NCBI GenBank assembly: GCA_933822405.4
Contig: CAKOGP040001770.1
Coordinates: 124,001-188,000, forward strand
Source of the DNA: Cylindrotheca closterium
Taxonomy: Eukaryota; Bacillariophyta; Bacillariophyceae; Bacillariales; Bacillariaceae
Direction of reading: 5' to 3'
DNA length: 64,000 nt
Shown: positions 9,070 through 19,749 of the stretch, one piece after another
How positions within the stretch are numbered: the first letter of the stretch is position 1
How the letters are laid out: each line of letters opens with the position of its first letter
The notes under the pieces: generated by a model
What the model saw: the letters and a program-made list of their open reading frames with translations, nothing else
What the model was told of the DNA's origin: nothing
Database searches by the model: none
Made by a program: the position numbers and the translations under genes

Positions 9070-11601
9070 CTAGGCGGTTGTCTCAACATTTCCACATGTA
9101 AATAGTCGAGAAAAAATCGTTGAAGAGGTGTCATTGGAAGCAAAGGTACTATTTGAGGCTCCTGGCTCCTGGAAGTCAGCATTCAGGGATCCACGACGCT
9201 TCATATTGAGCTGAATTTCATTCGCAGTATCTTCCCAGCTCCACATAAAGCCATACGCCTCAGTGCGCTGTCCATTTGCGCACTTTGCTAGATTGTTGGC
9301 AATCATAACGTCATCAATGCCATCCACATGTCGGACTTTCGAGCTTCCAAAAGATAACTGCTGCACTGCCTGCAATGCTGATGAAAAAGTAGCAACAGAG
9401 GCGGCATTGTCCCATGGTGCGGCGGTATTCCCGTCTCTTGGCTTTCGTCGTCTGAGAATGCTTCGATCGAAGATTTCCTTTTTTGGTCTGGCACCATGAA
9501 GACGAAATTGCAATTGGACCTCCGACATGGCATCCATAATGTCGTCTTCAAAGAAGATATCAGTGACGGCCAACTCACCGTTTTGTGGAATAAGGTCGAA
9601 GACTTCACCTTCGAATACCAAAAACTTAAGACGGAACAGGAGTTGTTCAGCAGAGTGTTTGCCCAGTGGCGTAACGCTTGGCATGTCAAGATATGATTTC
9701 ACCACTTTCGCTGACACGCTCAATGATTCGTCTTCGTCATCCAACCAAGAGGGAAGGAAGGGATTCTTCAGGGACAACGGGAAACAATGTTAGAGGGACT
9801 GTTCTTGCAAAGGTAACAATCTGGAATTATTATTTCTGCACTAGCTTACCTTGAAACCATAGTTCGAAAGGAGATAAAGACTGAAACATGCGTCTTCTGC
9901 AGCCTTTGCATCGACCATTGCACTCGGTCGCGAGGTATGAATGGCAATCGCTTTCATCAAGAGCGAGTTCAAAATGCGTCCAGCCACTCTGACCAGCAGC
10001 TCTTGATTGGAGGTATGGACCATGAGGCAACGCAAGCCAAACAAAATGTATCCAGTACTCATGGCTGTCGCTGAAAAAGCTGCAGCGCCTTTTTTGCCCC
10101 GCAAATGCAGCGATCGCGCCAAGAACTCTACCAATAGTTCGGCGTCCGACTCCGTCATGACCATTGGTGATTCTGGAGCGTTGGCTGCAACCGTCGAAGA
10201 CGTAGACTTCATCTTTGCATGGCCAAAGCTTCCCTCAAATCCAAGTAAAAAGCCTATAGCCATTCGTGACTTGAGGCATTGCAAATCTTGCTGGCTTCGT
10301 TCCCGTGTGGAGAGAGATTTCTTGCTGCACAATACGTTAGCATTGTCCACAATTTGCTGCAAGACTTCAATTGCGTCCGAATCCTTCAAGACAACCCGAG
10401 AAACGCTACAAGCACAGAGATTCATGAGAATATATAATGCTGCGTCTTGCTTGGAATTGGCATCCCAAAGATAAGGGGCATTGATAAGTTCATCGGTAGG
10501 CTCTCTGGGTACTGGGGTTTCTGCCGACGAATCCGAACCATGGCTTTCCGAATGCGGGAGGACAATTTCTGCAATGGTAATGTACTTAAGAATATCATTC
10601 AAGATCATAGGATGAACTAGAGCTTGTACTGTACATGCATCCTTCACAACCCGGGACAAATTCTTCAGTGCAGATAGACACCAACGAGCAGTTTCGGGAT
10701 ATTTTTCCTGCTCTGGTATGAATTTGGCATCGCTATCATATGTTCGATTTTCCTCCTCTGTAATTAGTAAATCCAGGCGTTCTTGGGGTGTCATTTCGTT
10801 GTGGACTCCTTTTTCCAAAACCACTTGCTGAGTTTCGAATTCTTCCGTGGACCACGACGAAATATGCAGTGCAAATGACAAAGCCTCTACCAAACCAGTA
10901 TCTGCCTTCAGTGAGACCAATTCCTCAAGTACCTCGGTATCTGCAAAGGATAGATTCACGAGAATAATGGCAATGAGATGGCACGAAGGGTCGTCACACA
11001 ATAGCTTGGACAATACCCTTCCCCCATCATGCACAATAGCGATAACCTGTTTCGATTGAGAAAAGCAATAGATTGTTAGTTGGTAATGACCAATCAATGA
11101 TAGTCTAGCCAAATGAAGGCGCATACATACCTGCTTGTTTTCCGCCGGGATGCTGATATTGTTCAGAACAAGCAAGGCCATGTACTTTTCGTTGCTCTTT
11201 TGAGTGGATCGACAAAGAACATTGAGCAATGCGGACACAATTCTTCCATTGTCATATCGGACCATTTCAATGCGATTGCGTGATTCTGGGTGTTCTGACA
11301 ATGCAAATAGCATCTTGAGGGCTTTGGAAGTCTTGACACGTGTTTCATCCGTTCCATCTTCGAGGTCCTTGAGAAGATGTGGCAGTTGGTCCATGGTAAC
11401 GTCTGAGGAACGAATATTTCCCAGCTTCTTTCCCTTCTTCATGTTTGCTTCATTCTTTGTGGATGACGACATGGAAGACGAAGCCTTGGTGAGGGAGTCG
11501 CCATCTTTGTGGATATCATCTGATGGTATGTTCTTGTTCTGTTTCGTCTGCGGTTCCTTCTTTTTCTTGACCTTTCGCTTCAGCTTTCCAAAGAAACCCA
11601 T
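9070..11601 (-). CDS. Armadillo-like helical repeat protein, 3 exons, about 787 residues
   Basis: The exons are 11131-11601, 9850-11046 and 9070-9765, all joining in phase 0. The start is ATG at 11601, giving a basic N-terminus (MGFFGKLKRKVKKKK). The last intron (9766-9849, 84 nt) is GTAAGC..AG. The first intron (11047-11130, 84 nt, GTATGT..CAG) contains no stop and is a multiple of three, so it can be read through. Splicing it restores a smooth armadillo-like helix, A-E-N-K-Q joined to V-I-A-I-V-H-D-G-G. Helical repeats run over residues about 60-480, with motifs such as A-L-L-V-L-N-N-I-S and L-I-A-I-I-L-V-N-L-S. The C-terminal 230 residues have no recognised domain. An ARM-type scaffold role is inferred; I do not recognise an orthologue. 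Confidence 0.75.
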
Positions 11602-12015
11602 GACTCAAATGCGAATATCCAGATCTTTGTGGAGACTGAAACTATCTTAGCAAGCGTCGACACGATTTGTCTAGATTTTCCAACCGATATGAGACAAAGG
11701 TTTGATGTCCTGTGTGCTGAATGAGGGAAGAAAAAAAAAGATGTTTTCAGTTGTCTGTTTTCGTGACGAAAAAAACATCGCACGTGTCACGGCCGACTTG
11801 CTATCGTGTCCATTCTCAGAGAACCGGCTTGTGCTCTCTATCAATTAACGGATGGTGCACACCAGCTTGTGCAGGAAGTCAAAGACATGTGCTTCGTATC
11901 AAAGAGCCGTTGCTCAGAAAGTTGGCCGATTTTGCGAAAATTTCTGCGCGCACACCCAGATCGACTCATTCGACCGCACGATTGACAGCGCCAGACCGCA
12001 CGAATCGATAAGGTA
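11602..12015. promoter_or_regulatory. Divergent promoter region between the armadillo-like gene and the DDX3 helicase
   Basis: This 414-bp region separates two genes that start away from each other at 11601 (minus) and 12016 (plus). Short frames on both strands show no protein-like features. No TATA box or other element stands out. Confidence 0.4.
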
Positions 12016-14378
12016 ATGAGCTGGCAAAAGCCCCACCCACCGGGTTCCTCCCCAAGCTTCTCGACAAATGCGCCCACAGTTGGAAAACCAACGATTCTGA
12101 ACAGCCGTGTTATGCAAAATGGTGAGGCTAGCAACCAATTCTCGTTCTTTCTTTTTGGCTGAGAGTGCTGGGATCATTGTGACAAGAGAATAGCGGTCAG
12201 GAGAGGCGGAATGCACTGGAAAACGTCGACAAGAGGATGATTTCTCGGTTTTCCGAGTGGTTGTTGGACTCTAGCACTCAAGCATCTCATCGAACGCCGG
12301 CCATGCGATCCCAACATTTGGAGGCGCGACTCAATTGGAAATACTGAAATATACTGTATGATGACTAACTCTTAACCTTTTAATTTGCTCATCATAGGTA
12401 ATAAATATGTGCCACCGCATCTGAGAAACTCTCAGAGCAATGGTGGTTCCCGCCCAAGCGGAGGAGGCCGAAGTGATTCTCGAGGAGGAGGTCGCGGCTC
12501 CTATGACAAACAACGAAACTATGGCGACGATCGTCGCGGAGGAGGTTACGACAGCCGTGGAGGCGGTGGTGGCTACAGCAGCCGTGGAGGCGGCGGTGGC
12601 GGTCCTCCCCCCAGCAGTGACCGCTGGTCCAACTTGGATTCCGACGATCGCGGAGGCGGCGACCGTGGAGGATACCGTGGTGGAGGCGGCGGCGGCGGAG
12701 GATACAGCCGCGGCGGTCCCAAACGCAATGACCGCGGGTTTCACGGAGATATCCAACCTGACAAGCGTCTTGAACGTACCCTGTTCGGTACTGAAGACAG
12801 GCAAACCACTGGTATCAATTTTGACAACTACGACAAGATTCCCGTGGAAGTTTCTGGTGAAAATTCACCTGATCCTATCGAAGTCTACTCTGTTGATACA
12901 ATCGGAGAAGACTTGTACCGCAACACTCAGCTTTGCGGGTACGACAGACCAACTCCTGTCCAAAAGTACTCAGTCCCCATTGGTCAAGCTGGACGTGATC
13001 TGATGGCTTGTGCTCAAACCGGTTCTGGAAAGACTGCCGGTTTCTTGTTCCCCATTATCATGTCCATGATTCGACATGGAGGTTCTGATCCGCCTGAGAA
13101 CGCAAGACGTCGCGTGTACCCCGAGGCGTTGATCATGGCCCCAACACGTGAACTTGCTCAGCAAATCCACGAAGAGTCGAAGCGTTTCACGTACTGCACT
13201 GGTATTGCAGCTGTCGTCATCTATGGAGGTGCGGATGTTCGTGACCAATTGCGTCAAATTGATCGTGGCTGCGATTTGCTGGTTGCGACCCCTGGTCGTT
13301 TGGTGGACTTGATCGAACGTGGTCGTCTGGGTATGGACAACGTTCGATTCTTGGTTCTTGATGAGGCTGATCGTATGCTTGATATGGGTTTTGAGGTGAG
13401 TCATTGGATGGATGGGTGAAAATCTTATTGTCGCAGATTTCATTCACGGGTCTAACTTTTTTCTTCCCATTCCAAATTCAGCCACAAATCCGTCTCATCG
13501 TCGAACAATCCAGCATGCCTGCAGGTGACGATCGTCACACGATGCTTTTCAGTGCTACCTTCCCTCAAAACATTCAACGATTGGCAAGTGATTTCATGAG
13601 AGATTACATCTTCCTTACTGTCGGTCGTGTCGGATCTGCCTCCAAGGACGTTACACAAACCGTCGAGTTCGTTGAAGAACGAGACAAAATGGATGTGTTG
13701 ATGCGATTCTTGATGACTGTCGAAGATGGTCTCATCCTTATCTTTACCGAGACCAAGAGAAATTGCGACTATGTTGAGGATGTCCTCTGCTCCCAAGGTT
13801 TCCCAGCTTGCTCTATCCATGGAGACAAGACCCAACGGGAACGTGAAGATTCCCTTCGAGCCTTCAAGCGTGGAACCACTCCAGTGATGGTGGCTACTGA
13901 TGTTGCCAGTCGTGGATTGGACATTCCAAATGTCACTCAAGTCATCAACTTTGATCTCCCAACCAACATTGACGACTATGTTCACAGAATTGGACGTACT
14001 GGACGTGCCGGAAACACAGGAGCTGCTCTTTCATTTGTCAACGAAAAGAATGCTGGTGTCGGTCGTGACCTTCGGGACTTGCTAGACGAGAACGATCAAG
14101 AAGTTCCAACTTGGCTGAACCAAATGTGTGCCAGCTCTGGACGTGGAGGAGGAGGCCGGGGCGGTCGCGGAAAGAGCAACTTTGGAGGACGTGATTACCG
14201 TAAAAGCGGTGGTGGCGGCGGCGGCCGTGGTGGAGGAGGCTACGGTGGCGGCGGCGGTTACGGAGGTGGTGGTAGCTTTGGTGGCGGCGGCTACGGAGGT
14301 GGCGGTGGAGGCTATGGCGGCGGCGGCGGCTATTCAGGAGGAGGCGGCGGTGGTGGAAACTTTGGCGGTGCTTGGTAA
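12016..14378 (+). CDS. DDX3: DEAD-box ATP-dependent RNA helicase, DDX3/Ded1 type
   Basis: The proposed exons are 12016-12121, 12398-13395 and 13482-14378 (about 666 residues). The first exon is inferred: ATG at 12016 and a GTGAGG donor at 12122 in phase 1 join to the acceptor at 12397, giving [23 protein letters not shown] is the N-terminal hallmark of DDX3/Ded1. Helicase motifs in order are Q motif ([11 protein letters not shown]), motif I AQTGSGKT (about 241), [17 protein letters not shown] (about 358), SAT (about 392), LIFTETK and [10 protein letters not shown] (about 536). Both ends carry [10 protein letters not shown] low-complexity tracts (about 14137-14373 for the C-terminal one). The family unwinds RNA during translation initiation and in RNA granules. 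The second intron (13396-13481) splits E from P-Q-I-R. Helicase identity is certain; the first exon is the weak point. Confidence 0.93.
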
Positions 14379-14672
14379 AAAGTACTGCTCTGCACTGTAC
14401 TGCAATTGTCAGGCAGCACTAGTTGCTTTACACCTACCAACCTTTGGAATGGAGCTTTTTGAGAGCATTGATGCAGGGGATCGATGACCAGCCAGGACCA
14501 AAATTTTGATCTCAAACTCACTCCCAACATTTTCTAATTCTACTCATAAAACGTATTTGTACCTACACCTTCTATCATTAGAACTGGGCCGTACCGTGTC
14601 TGTGCTGTGCATTCGTATCCTGACTGTGATGACTCGAGAAGAATCTGAATCTTGAATCATCATACGGAATAC

Positions 14673-15399
14673 TAGTGGTAGTCAAAGTATGCGATACAAC
14701 TATTTTTTGTTTTTTTCAATCAACCAATAGAATCGCATGGTTTTCATGAGAACTTTGAATACCCCATTTTTGGGTCATTTTGATGACACGATACGAATGT
14801 ATTTTGGAAAAACCTCAGTAGTACAGGACTACGATGTTTCGCGTAAAAACTTTTCACTAGATATTTTCCTAAGTGCTTCCCGACGCATCGCTCCACTTGA
14901 TTTCTGTGGCAATGTTGTATGTAGAAGACTTGTCAACAGCATTGATATGTTTCAACAACGTAATGTTGATGTCAGAAGCGATGTGGTGGGAATTGGAGCT
15001 TCCAACAGGGAGATCAGATATGGAATAGAAATAGCACGACCAAACCTCGTGATTTGACTTTCGGCTAGGTATACTTCGAGAATTAGTGCAGACGTAAAAT
15101 AGAAATGTGATGACCCAACTATTCGTGTGATTTATTTTGGGCTGCGTTTATTCAAAAAGAAGCGCTCTCGCACCATATATCCATAATTCGAGAAAGACTC
15201 AGATTCTTTTATGCAGAATATCAAAACATAAAAAATAGTTGTGTTGTGTCCCGAAAAAAATAAAATCGTATCGTGCCCCAAATGGACACTTTTAAATTTT
15301 AGTTGTGGACACGATACGACTATTTTTTGTTTTTTCTCAGCCAATCACAGCCTCCCAAAACTCAAAAAATAGTCGTATCGCGTACTTTGACTACCACTA
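14673..15399. mobile_element. 727-bp MITE-like element with 37-bp terminal inverted repeats
   Basis: The left end (14673-14709) and the reverse complement of the right end (15363-15399) match at 35 of 37 positions, beginning TAGTGGTAGTCAAAGTA. Both termini begin with TA, which could be a TA target duplication as made by Tc1/mariner-type transposases. There is no transposase gene inside, so it would be non-autonomous. A second copy of the left-end sequence lies next to the right end and makes a hairpin. Confidence 0.65.
15312..15380. repeat. Perfect 18-bp inverted repeat (hairpin) inside the MITE-like element
   Basis: The arms are 15312-15329 (CGATACGACTATTTTTTG) and 15363-15380 (its exact complement), with a 33-nt loop containing ccaatcac. 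The left arm duplicates the inner part of the left terminal repeat at 14692-14709. Confidence 0.85.
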
Positions 15400-15681
15400 C
15401 TGTAGTCCAACCTAAAACCAAAACCCGATCTGTCTGGCGCGCGCCCGTCCAACACGGCTGGATGAACACAACCAAAACCTCAATCGTTCCGAGTGCAATA
15501 AGACAACAACAACAAGTTGGTTGTTAAACTTCCACACCACACGTTCTACTAAAAAAAATTAACGGAGCCTACCGTGCACACACGCCTTTTCTTTGTTGAC
15601 GAACGTGCTTCAGATTGTCTTGCTTTTCCATCCTTTTTTTTAAAAACACACGACACGACCCCCAAACGCAAACAAGCAAAC

Positions 15682-16686
15682 ATGAGTGCAACGACCACCA
15701 ATGCTCCTCATCCTGATATTAAAAACAGAGACTTGTTGGCCGTCCGTGCGTGGGTAACCGGGAATGACGTCCACCAATACGATGATGTCCACCAATCGAC
15801 AGTCCTTTTGGATTTGACGCATTCCAACTTGCAACAACGTCACATTGAAATTCGGTTTGACAAGCACGACACTCTCGAACACTTGAGAAACAAAATTCAT
15901 CAAAAGTCGGGAACGGCACCGCATTTTCAGCACTTGCAAATCAAGAGTGCGAATCATGTCATGCAAGAAATTCCTCCAGAAACAGAAGATCACTTCAAGT
16001 TGGGATATTTTGGATTGGTGAATCATGGTTTGGAAGTCCATTGCATCGATCTGAATCCACATTCGGGTAGTGCTGGAGGACAATACGAGGATACTTCCTT
16101 GGTGGAGAAGTATAGAATGTCTGATGAGGAGTACAATCAGCGCAAGGGAACTCTTCGTGAATGGGGAGAAGAGCAAAGGGCCAAAAACCCCAACTTTAGC
16201 ATGGCCAAGCATGCTAGGCTACATCGAGAAATGGTCGATGCCAAGCGGGCGCTCAAACAAGGATTGCCTCTACCCAAAGGATTTTTCCTCGACACGAATG
16301 GAAAGGTCTGTCGAGATGACGATGATGATGTCCAAGCCCCAGTTTCAAAAGCTGCTGACCCATCCTTAGAGGAAGACGAATTGTTGCACGGGGAAGAAAC
16401 CGTTGCTGGGAAAGAAATCGGTATGCGGTGCCAAGTGCAACCTGGCAGTCGCCGTGGCTTGGTTTCCTATGTTGGACCCATCCCTGAGTTGGGTGCTGGA
16501 CAATGGCTGGGTGTCACCTTTGATGAACCAGTCGGAAATAATGATGGAAGAGTTCCAAAGGGAGACAACAAGCAATACTTTGAAGCCATGGACAAGCATG
16601 GTGGATTTGTACGAGGGATCAATGTTGAGGTTGGAGACTTTCCAGAACGAAATTTGTTCGATGACAGTGATGAAGATGAATTGTAA
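15682..16686 (+). CDS. TBCB: Tubulin-folding cofactor B (Ubl + CAP-Gly)
   Basis: The intronless gene encodes 334 residues. The chosen ATG at 15682 (MSATTTNA) is preceded by an A-rich leader; the open frame extends upstream but holds no ATG there. Residues about 20-105 form a ubiquitin-like domain (V-L-L-D-L-T-H-S, F-D-K-H-D-T-L-E-H-L-R). A central helical linker has M-S-D-E-E-Y-N-Q-R-K-G-T-L-R, typical of TBCB. Residues about 243-320 are a CAP-Gly domain (G-M-R-C-Q-V, R-R-G-L-V-S-Y-V-G, G-Q-W-L-G-V-T-F-D-E-P-V-G-N-N-D-G). The usual GKNDG reads GNNDG. The chain ends in D-E-D-E-L, an acidic tail like the D-E-I/L end that TBCB uses on tubulin. The family takes alpha-tubulin from the chaperonin and works with cofactor E in dimer assembly and disassembly in the cytosol. 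Confidence 0.92.
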   Translation: MSATTTNAPHPDIKNRDLLAVRAWVTGNDVHQYDDVHQSTVLLDLTHSNLQQRHIEIRFDKHDTLEHLRNKIHQKSGTAPHFQHLQIKSANHVMQEIPPETEDHFKLGYFGLVNHGLEVHCIDLNPHSGSAGGQYEDTSLVEKYRMSDEEYNQRKGTLREWGEEQRAKNPNFSMAKHARLHREMVDAKRALKQGLPLPKGFFLDTNGKVCRDDDDDVQAPVSKAADPSLEEDELLHGEETVAGKEIGMRCQVQPGSRRGLVSYVGPIPELGAGQWLGVTFDEPVGNNDGRVPKGDNKQYFEAMDKHGGFVRGINVEVGDFPERNLFDDSDEDEL

Positions 16687-17022
16687 ACTATAACAGTAGC
16701 TTCTATACCACTATACTGTAACAATGACTTGCTTTTCATTTTATGTTGGATTCCGCTTTGTTCTGATTTCGTTTCTAATGAATATATTGAATATATAATG
16801 ATTAAGCAACCACTCAGGAATCTGTCTTGTGTGTCTCTTACTTGCGAGATAACCCAACTAGTGCGCCTACGAAAACAAGCAGTGAAGAACCCAGCAGCCA
16901 GTCTCCTGTTCTGTAAAGAATCAATCTCATTCTTGAAAATAGCAATTGTCATTGCACTGCTCAACAAGCAAATGTTTCGACCCCTCTTCGACCCCAAAGA
17001 ACAAGAGTTGTTGATCCTTGTT

Positions 17023-17643
17023 CTACTCTTCTTCGTCTTCCGCCATGAGTTGCACGGCGCTCTCCACACTTCTCCAAACTCGGTCGGCATCTTCTTCTGT
17101 GACAATCTCCTGAAAGACTCGATCCGAAAACTCTGTATCAGTCATGCCTTCCAAAGATACTGATCCTTCAAAGTCATCATGTTGAATCGCAATGCATGGT
17201 CCGTACTGACAAGCTCCCATGCATGGACCTTCCTCCACAGTGACAAATAAATCTGAGTCTGCACCAGCAGCCCGTTTGCTTCGTTCGTACATGGCAGCAA
17301 AGGTAGACAGGGGATCCAATCCAGCCTCTTGTCTCTTTCGGTTACAGCTTGGAGATAGACATGTCGTGATTTGGAACTTGGAAGCAGCGGCTGCAACGTT
17401 TTCGTCTTGTTCGGTTTCTTCTTCTTCTTCTTGTTGTTGTACGACAAAGGATGATGATGATGATGATGGCGATGATTCTGAGTCAGCCTCCTTGGTATTG
17501 TCCAATTTCAGCACCACTATTCTGCAGAATGATGAGCCTCTAGAAGATGATCCTACTGCATGGTATGGTTGGAAACCTCTTGTTTGGCTGATCCAAAGGA
17601 GCACAAGGCCGACACTGTACCACATCTTCGTTCCAGAGTTCAT
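17023..17643 (-). CDS. Thioredoxin-like [2Fe-2S] ferredoxin, plastid-targeted candidate
   Basis: About 206 residues, starting at ATG 17643 (the in-frame extension to 17661 begins with TTG). The N-terminus has a hydrophobic signal (W-Y-S-V-G-L-V-L-L-W-I-S) followed by T-R-G-F-Q-P, compatible with a diatom bipartite plastid presequence with F at the cleavage point. A Ser/Glu linker precedes the thioredoxin-like ferredoxin fold. Cluster cysteines are seen as T-C-L-S-P-S-C (C-x4-C) and G-P-C-M-G-A-C-Q-Y-G-P-C (C-x3-C plus one). This matches the thioredoxin-like [2Fe-2S] family also found in NuoE and bacterial 2Fe-2S ferredoxins. A role in plastid electron transfer is inferred; the partner is unknown. 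It is convergent with TBCB and divergent from the kinase gene at 17883. Confidence 0.8.
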   Translation of the reverse strand: MNSGTKMWYSVGLVLLWISQTRGFQPYHAVGSSSRGSSFCRIVVLKLDNTKEADSESSPSSSSSSFVVQQQEEEEETEQDENVAAAASKFQITTCLSPSCNRKRQEAGLDPLSTFAAMYERSKRAAGADSDLFVTVEEGPCMGACQYGPCIAIQHDDFEGSVSLEGMTDTEFSDRVFQEIVTEEDADRVWRSVESAVQLMAEDEEE

Positions 17644-17882
17644 GTCAGACAATAAATGCAAAATGGAAGAATTCTCATCGTGCGATTTTTTCTGTCCCCC
17701 TTTTCTGGGTGAACAATCCCCAGAGTACTCTCTTCCAATCCCCCGAAATCCAGCCAGAGAACATCAAACATCTTCGGACGTGAACTGAACTCATCTTGGT
17801 GCACTTCACGCCTCCTTCGTGCTTTGTGTCGATACACAGCAGCTACTGGATTTCTATTTGAAGCGACAGATTGAATAAATCC

Positions 17883-19397
17883 ATGTCTTCAATAATAGCA
17901 AGAGGAGCTAGACCAGCAAGACTACCATGGAACCGAGTAGCAATAAAATCTATGTCATGCTCATTTCATGGATCTGCACATTGGGCCGACAGAAGTAAGA
18001 ATAGTGCTCCAAGTTTCGAAGTGATTTCCCGAGGATTTTCGGCTACATCAAGTTATCTTGCATCATCACGTCCAACGTTGTGGTCCATAGATCGCTTGAT
18101 TGACATACGGCAAGAGGGTTCTGAGAAAGATCATCAAGACCCTACCAAGTACAACGCGCTGTTTCTTGAGCTGGTCCAAGACATCACGGTGCGATTGGAA
18201 CAACAGCAAGGTGCATTGGTCGCATTGGAAGAATTGATATCATCAAGTGCGAAGAAAGGTAATGATGTTGATTTGGATCGCGCCTACAAGACGATACGAG
18301 ACTTTCAACATTTGTACAAGGATACTCGCAAGAAATGCAGTATGTTGCTTCCTGCCTTAGAAAAGCAGCAATCTGAAGAATCCTCCTCCATCGATCCATT
18401 ATTATTACTCAGACATACTCAAACAACACTGCTAGAAACCTATACGCGACACTCTCTGACAATGGAAAGTCTAGCGGAGATGGTCATTCAGGTTCGTAGT
18501 ACATTGACAGATGATTCAACACCTGCTTGGAATGAAGCTGTACTACGATTTATACGGGCAAAGGTTGGACAGCAACTGTTGGCCGAACATGGTTCGCTTT
18601 TGGCCAAGCAGCATCTGAATGAGAAAAAGAAGCAGCCGGATCCGAACAAAATGGGTGTCATTTCCAAGGGAATCTCGGCTTGGGAACTAGTCGAACAGTC
18701 AGTGACTGAAGCCAAGCATTTGTGTGAAGCACATTATTTGCATAGTCCATCTGTCATTGGGATTCCGTCAGAAACATCGCCAACTATTTTTATACCACAG
18801 TCCTTGTCACCATCACCCACTACTGCAGGCACGGAAACAAAAGATGATGAAAGTCACGAAGGTGGCGAATTCCCCACGTTCACCAACGTTCGACCATGGC
18901 TTCAATTTGCATTGGTAGAACTACTCAAAAATAGTATGGCGATCACAGCGCACCGACAATTGATGGCGACAGGCGTGGACGGTCCACAACACTACTACGA
19001 AACCTCATCAGCGGATGGCAATGACGAATCAGGGCTACATCCAATTTTTGTCCAAGTTCATGATACTGACGATTTTGTGGAAATTGAAATTTTGGATCAA
19101 GCTGGTGGAATCGAAGACGATTCCAGTGATCTCTTCTCCTTTTGTCAAACTCAAGAGCTTTGGGATCGTTTGGACGACCAGCAGACATATGCCCAGACAC
19201 GTAGCCCTGTGCAAGGCCTGGGAGTTGGATTGTGTATGTCTCGCATGTATCTTCAGCATTTTGGTGGAATGGTTGAGTTGGAGGATCGCCAAGAAGACAA
19301 CCTTCCACCGGAATTTCCTCAGGCATTGAAGAAAGGGGTGACTTCGAGACTTCGGATACCCAAAAGTACAAGCATATTGGAGCAAAATCCGAGTTGA
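17883..19397 (+). CDS. Mitochondrial pyruvate / branched-chain ketoacid dehydrogenase kinase
   Basis: The intronless gene encodes 504 residues. The start is ATG 17883 (MSSIIARGARPARLPWNR), an amphipathic, acidic-free leader as expected for mitochondrial import. The N-terminal four-helix region runs over residues about 80-280. It includes F-I-R-A-K-V-G-Q-Q-L-L-A-E-H, close to the R-x-K-V-x-x-Q-x-L-x-x-H segment shared by PDK and BCKDK. The GHKL ATPase domain shows the N box L-V-E-L-L-K-N-S (about 345), the G1 box D-Q-A-G-G-I (about 406) and the G2 box G-L-G-V-G-L-C-M-S-R (about 446). The family phosphorylates the E1-alpha subunit of ketoacid dehydrogenases to switch them off. PDK and BCKDK cannot be told apart by eye here. 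The spacer carrying both this promoter and that of the ferredoxin gene is only about 240 bp. Confidence 0.88.
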   Translation: MSSIIARGARPARLPWNRVAIKSMSCSFHGSAHWADRSKNSAPSFEVISRGFSATSSYLASSRPTLWSIDRLIDIRQEGSEKDHQDPTKYNALFLELVQDITVRLEQQQGALVALEELISSSAKKGNDVDLDRAYKTIRDFQHLYKDTRKKCSMLLPALEKQQSEESSSIDPLLLLRHTQTTLLETYTRHSLTMESLAEMVIQVRSTLTDDSTPAWNEAVLRFIRAKVGQQLLAEHGSLLAKQHLNEKKKQPDPNKMGVISKGISAWELVEQSVTEAKHLCEAHYLHSPSVIGIPSETSPTIFIPQSLSPSPTTAGTETKDDESHEGGEFPTFTNVRPWLQFALVELLKNSMAITAHRQLMATGVDGPQHYYETSSADGNDESGLHPIFVQVHDTDDFVEIEILDQAGGIEDDSSDLFSFCQTQELWDRLDDQQTYAQTRSPVQGLGVGLCMSRMYLQHFGGMVELEDRQEDNLPPEFPQALKKGVTSRLRIPKSTSILEQNPS

Positions 19398-19749
19398 TTG
19401 TGGGGCTAAAATAGGAATGCTGTTATGTGACATGGCAAAACCACGAGATGATTTTACTGAGTTCTTCATCTTCACTGACAGTCTCCAAGAGTTTATGCAG
19501 CTGTAAGGAAAAGGTGGCATCGTTGACTATACCGTACTGTAGTTTACTTTGCAGTTTTTGTAGGTAGGTATAGATATAGGACAAATTGAGACATTCGATC
19601 AGAAGTTGATTCATTCGACTTTTGGAATTCAAAAATGCCGCAACGGCTATAAGGAACATACTGTAGCAAATCCAGAACACACTGTCTCAGTTGTCCAAAG
19701 GAAAGGCGCATTCACTGCTCATCTACCGCATGATATTAGAATAGGGACA

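Larger units (their letters stand above)
14379..15681. other. Intergenic region holding a MITE-like element; no supported gene
   Basis: This 1.3-kb spacer lies between the helicase stop and the TBCB start. More than half is the inverted-repeat element at 14673-15399. A 106-codon plus-strand frame at 14737-15057 lies wholly inside that element and has no recognisable domain, so it is not called as a gene. The final 280 bp (15400-15681) should contain the TBCB promoter. Confidence 0.5.

Noticed and set aside
12331..12804. 157-codon minus-strand Ala/Ser/Thr-rich frame
   Set aside because: It is the antisense of the Gly-rich coding sequence of the DDX3 helicase.
14737..15057. 106-codon plus-strand frame as a gene
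   Set aside because: It lies wholly inside the inverted-repeat element, has no recognised motif, and is not transposase-like.
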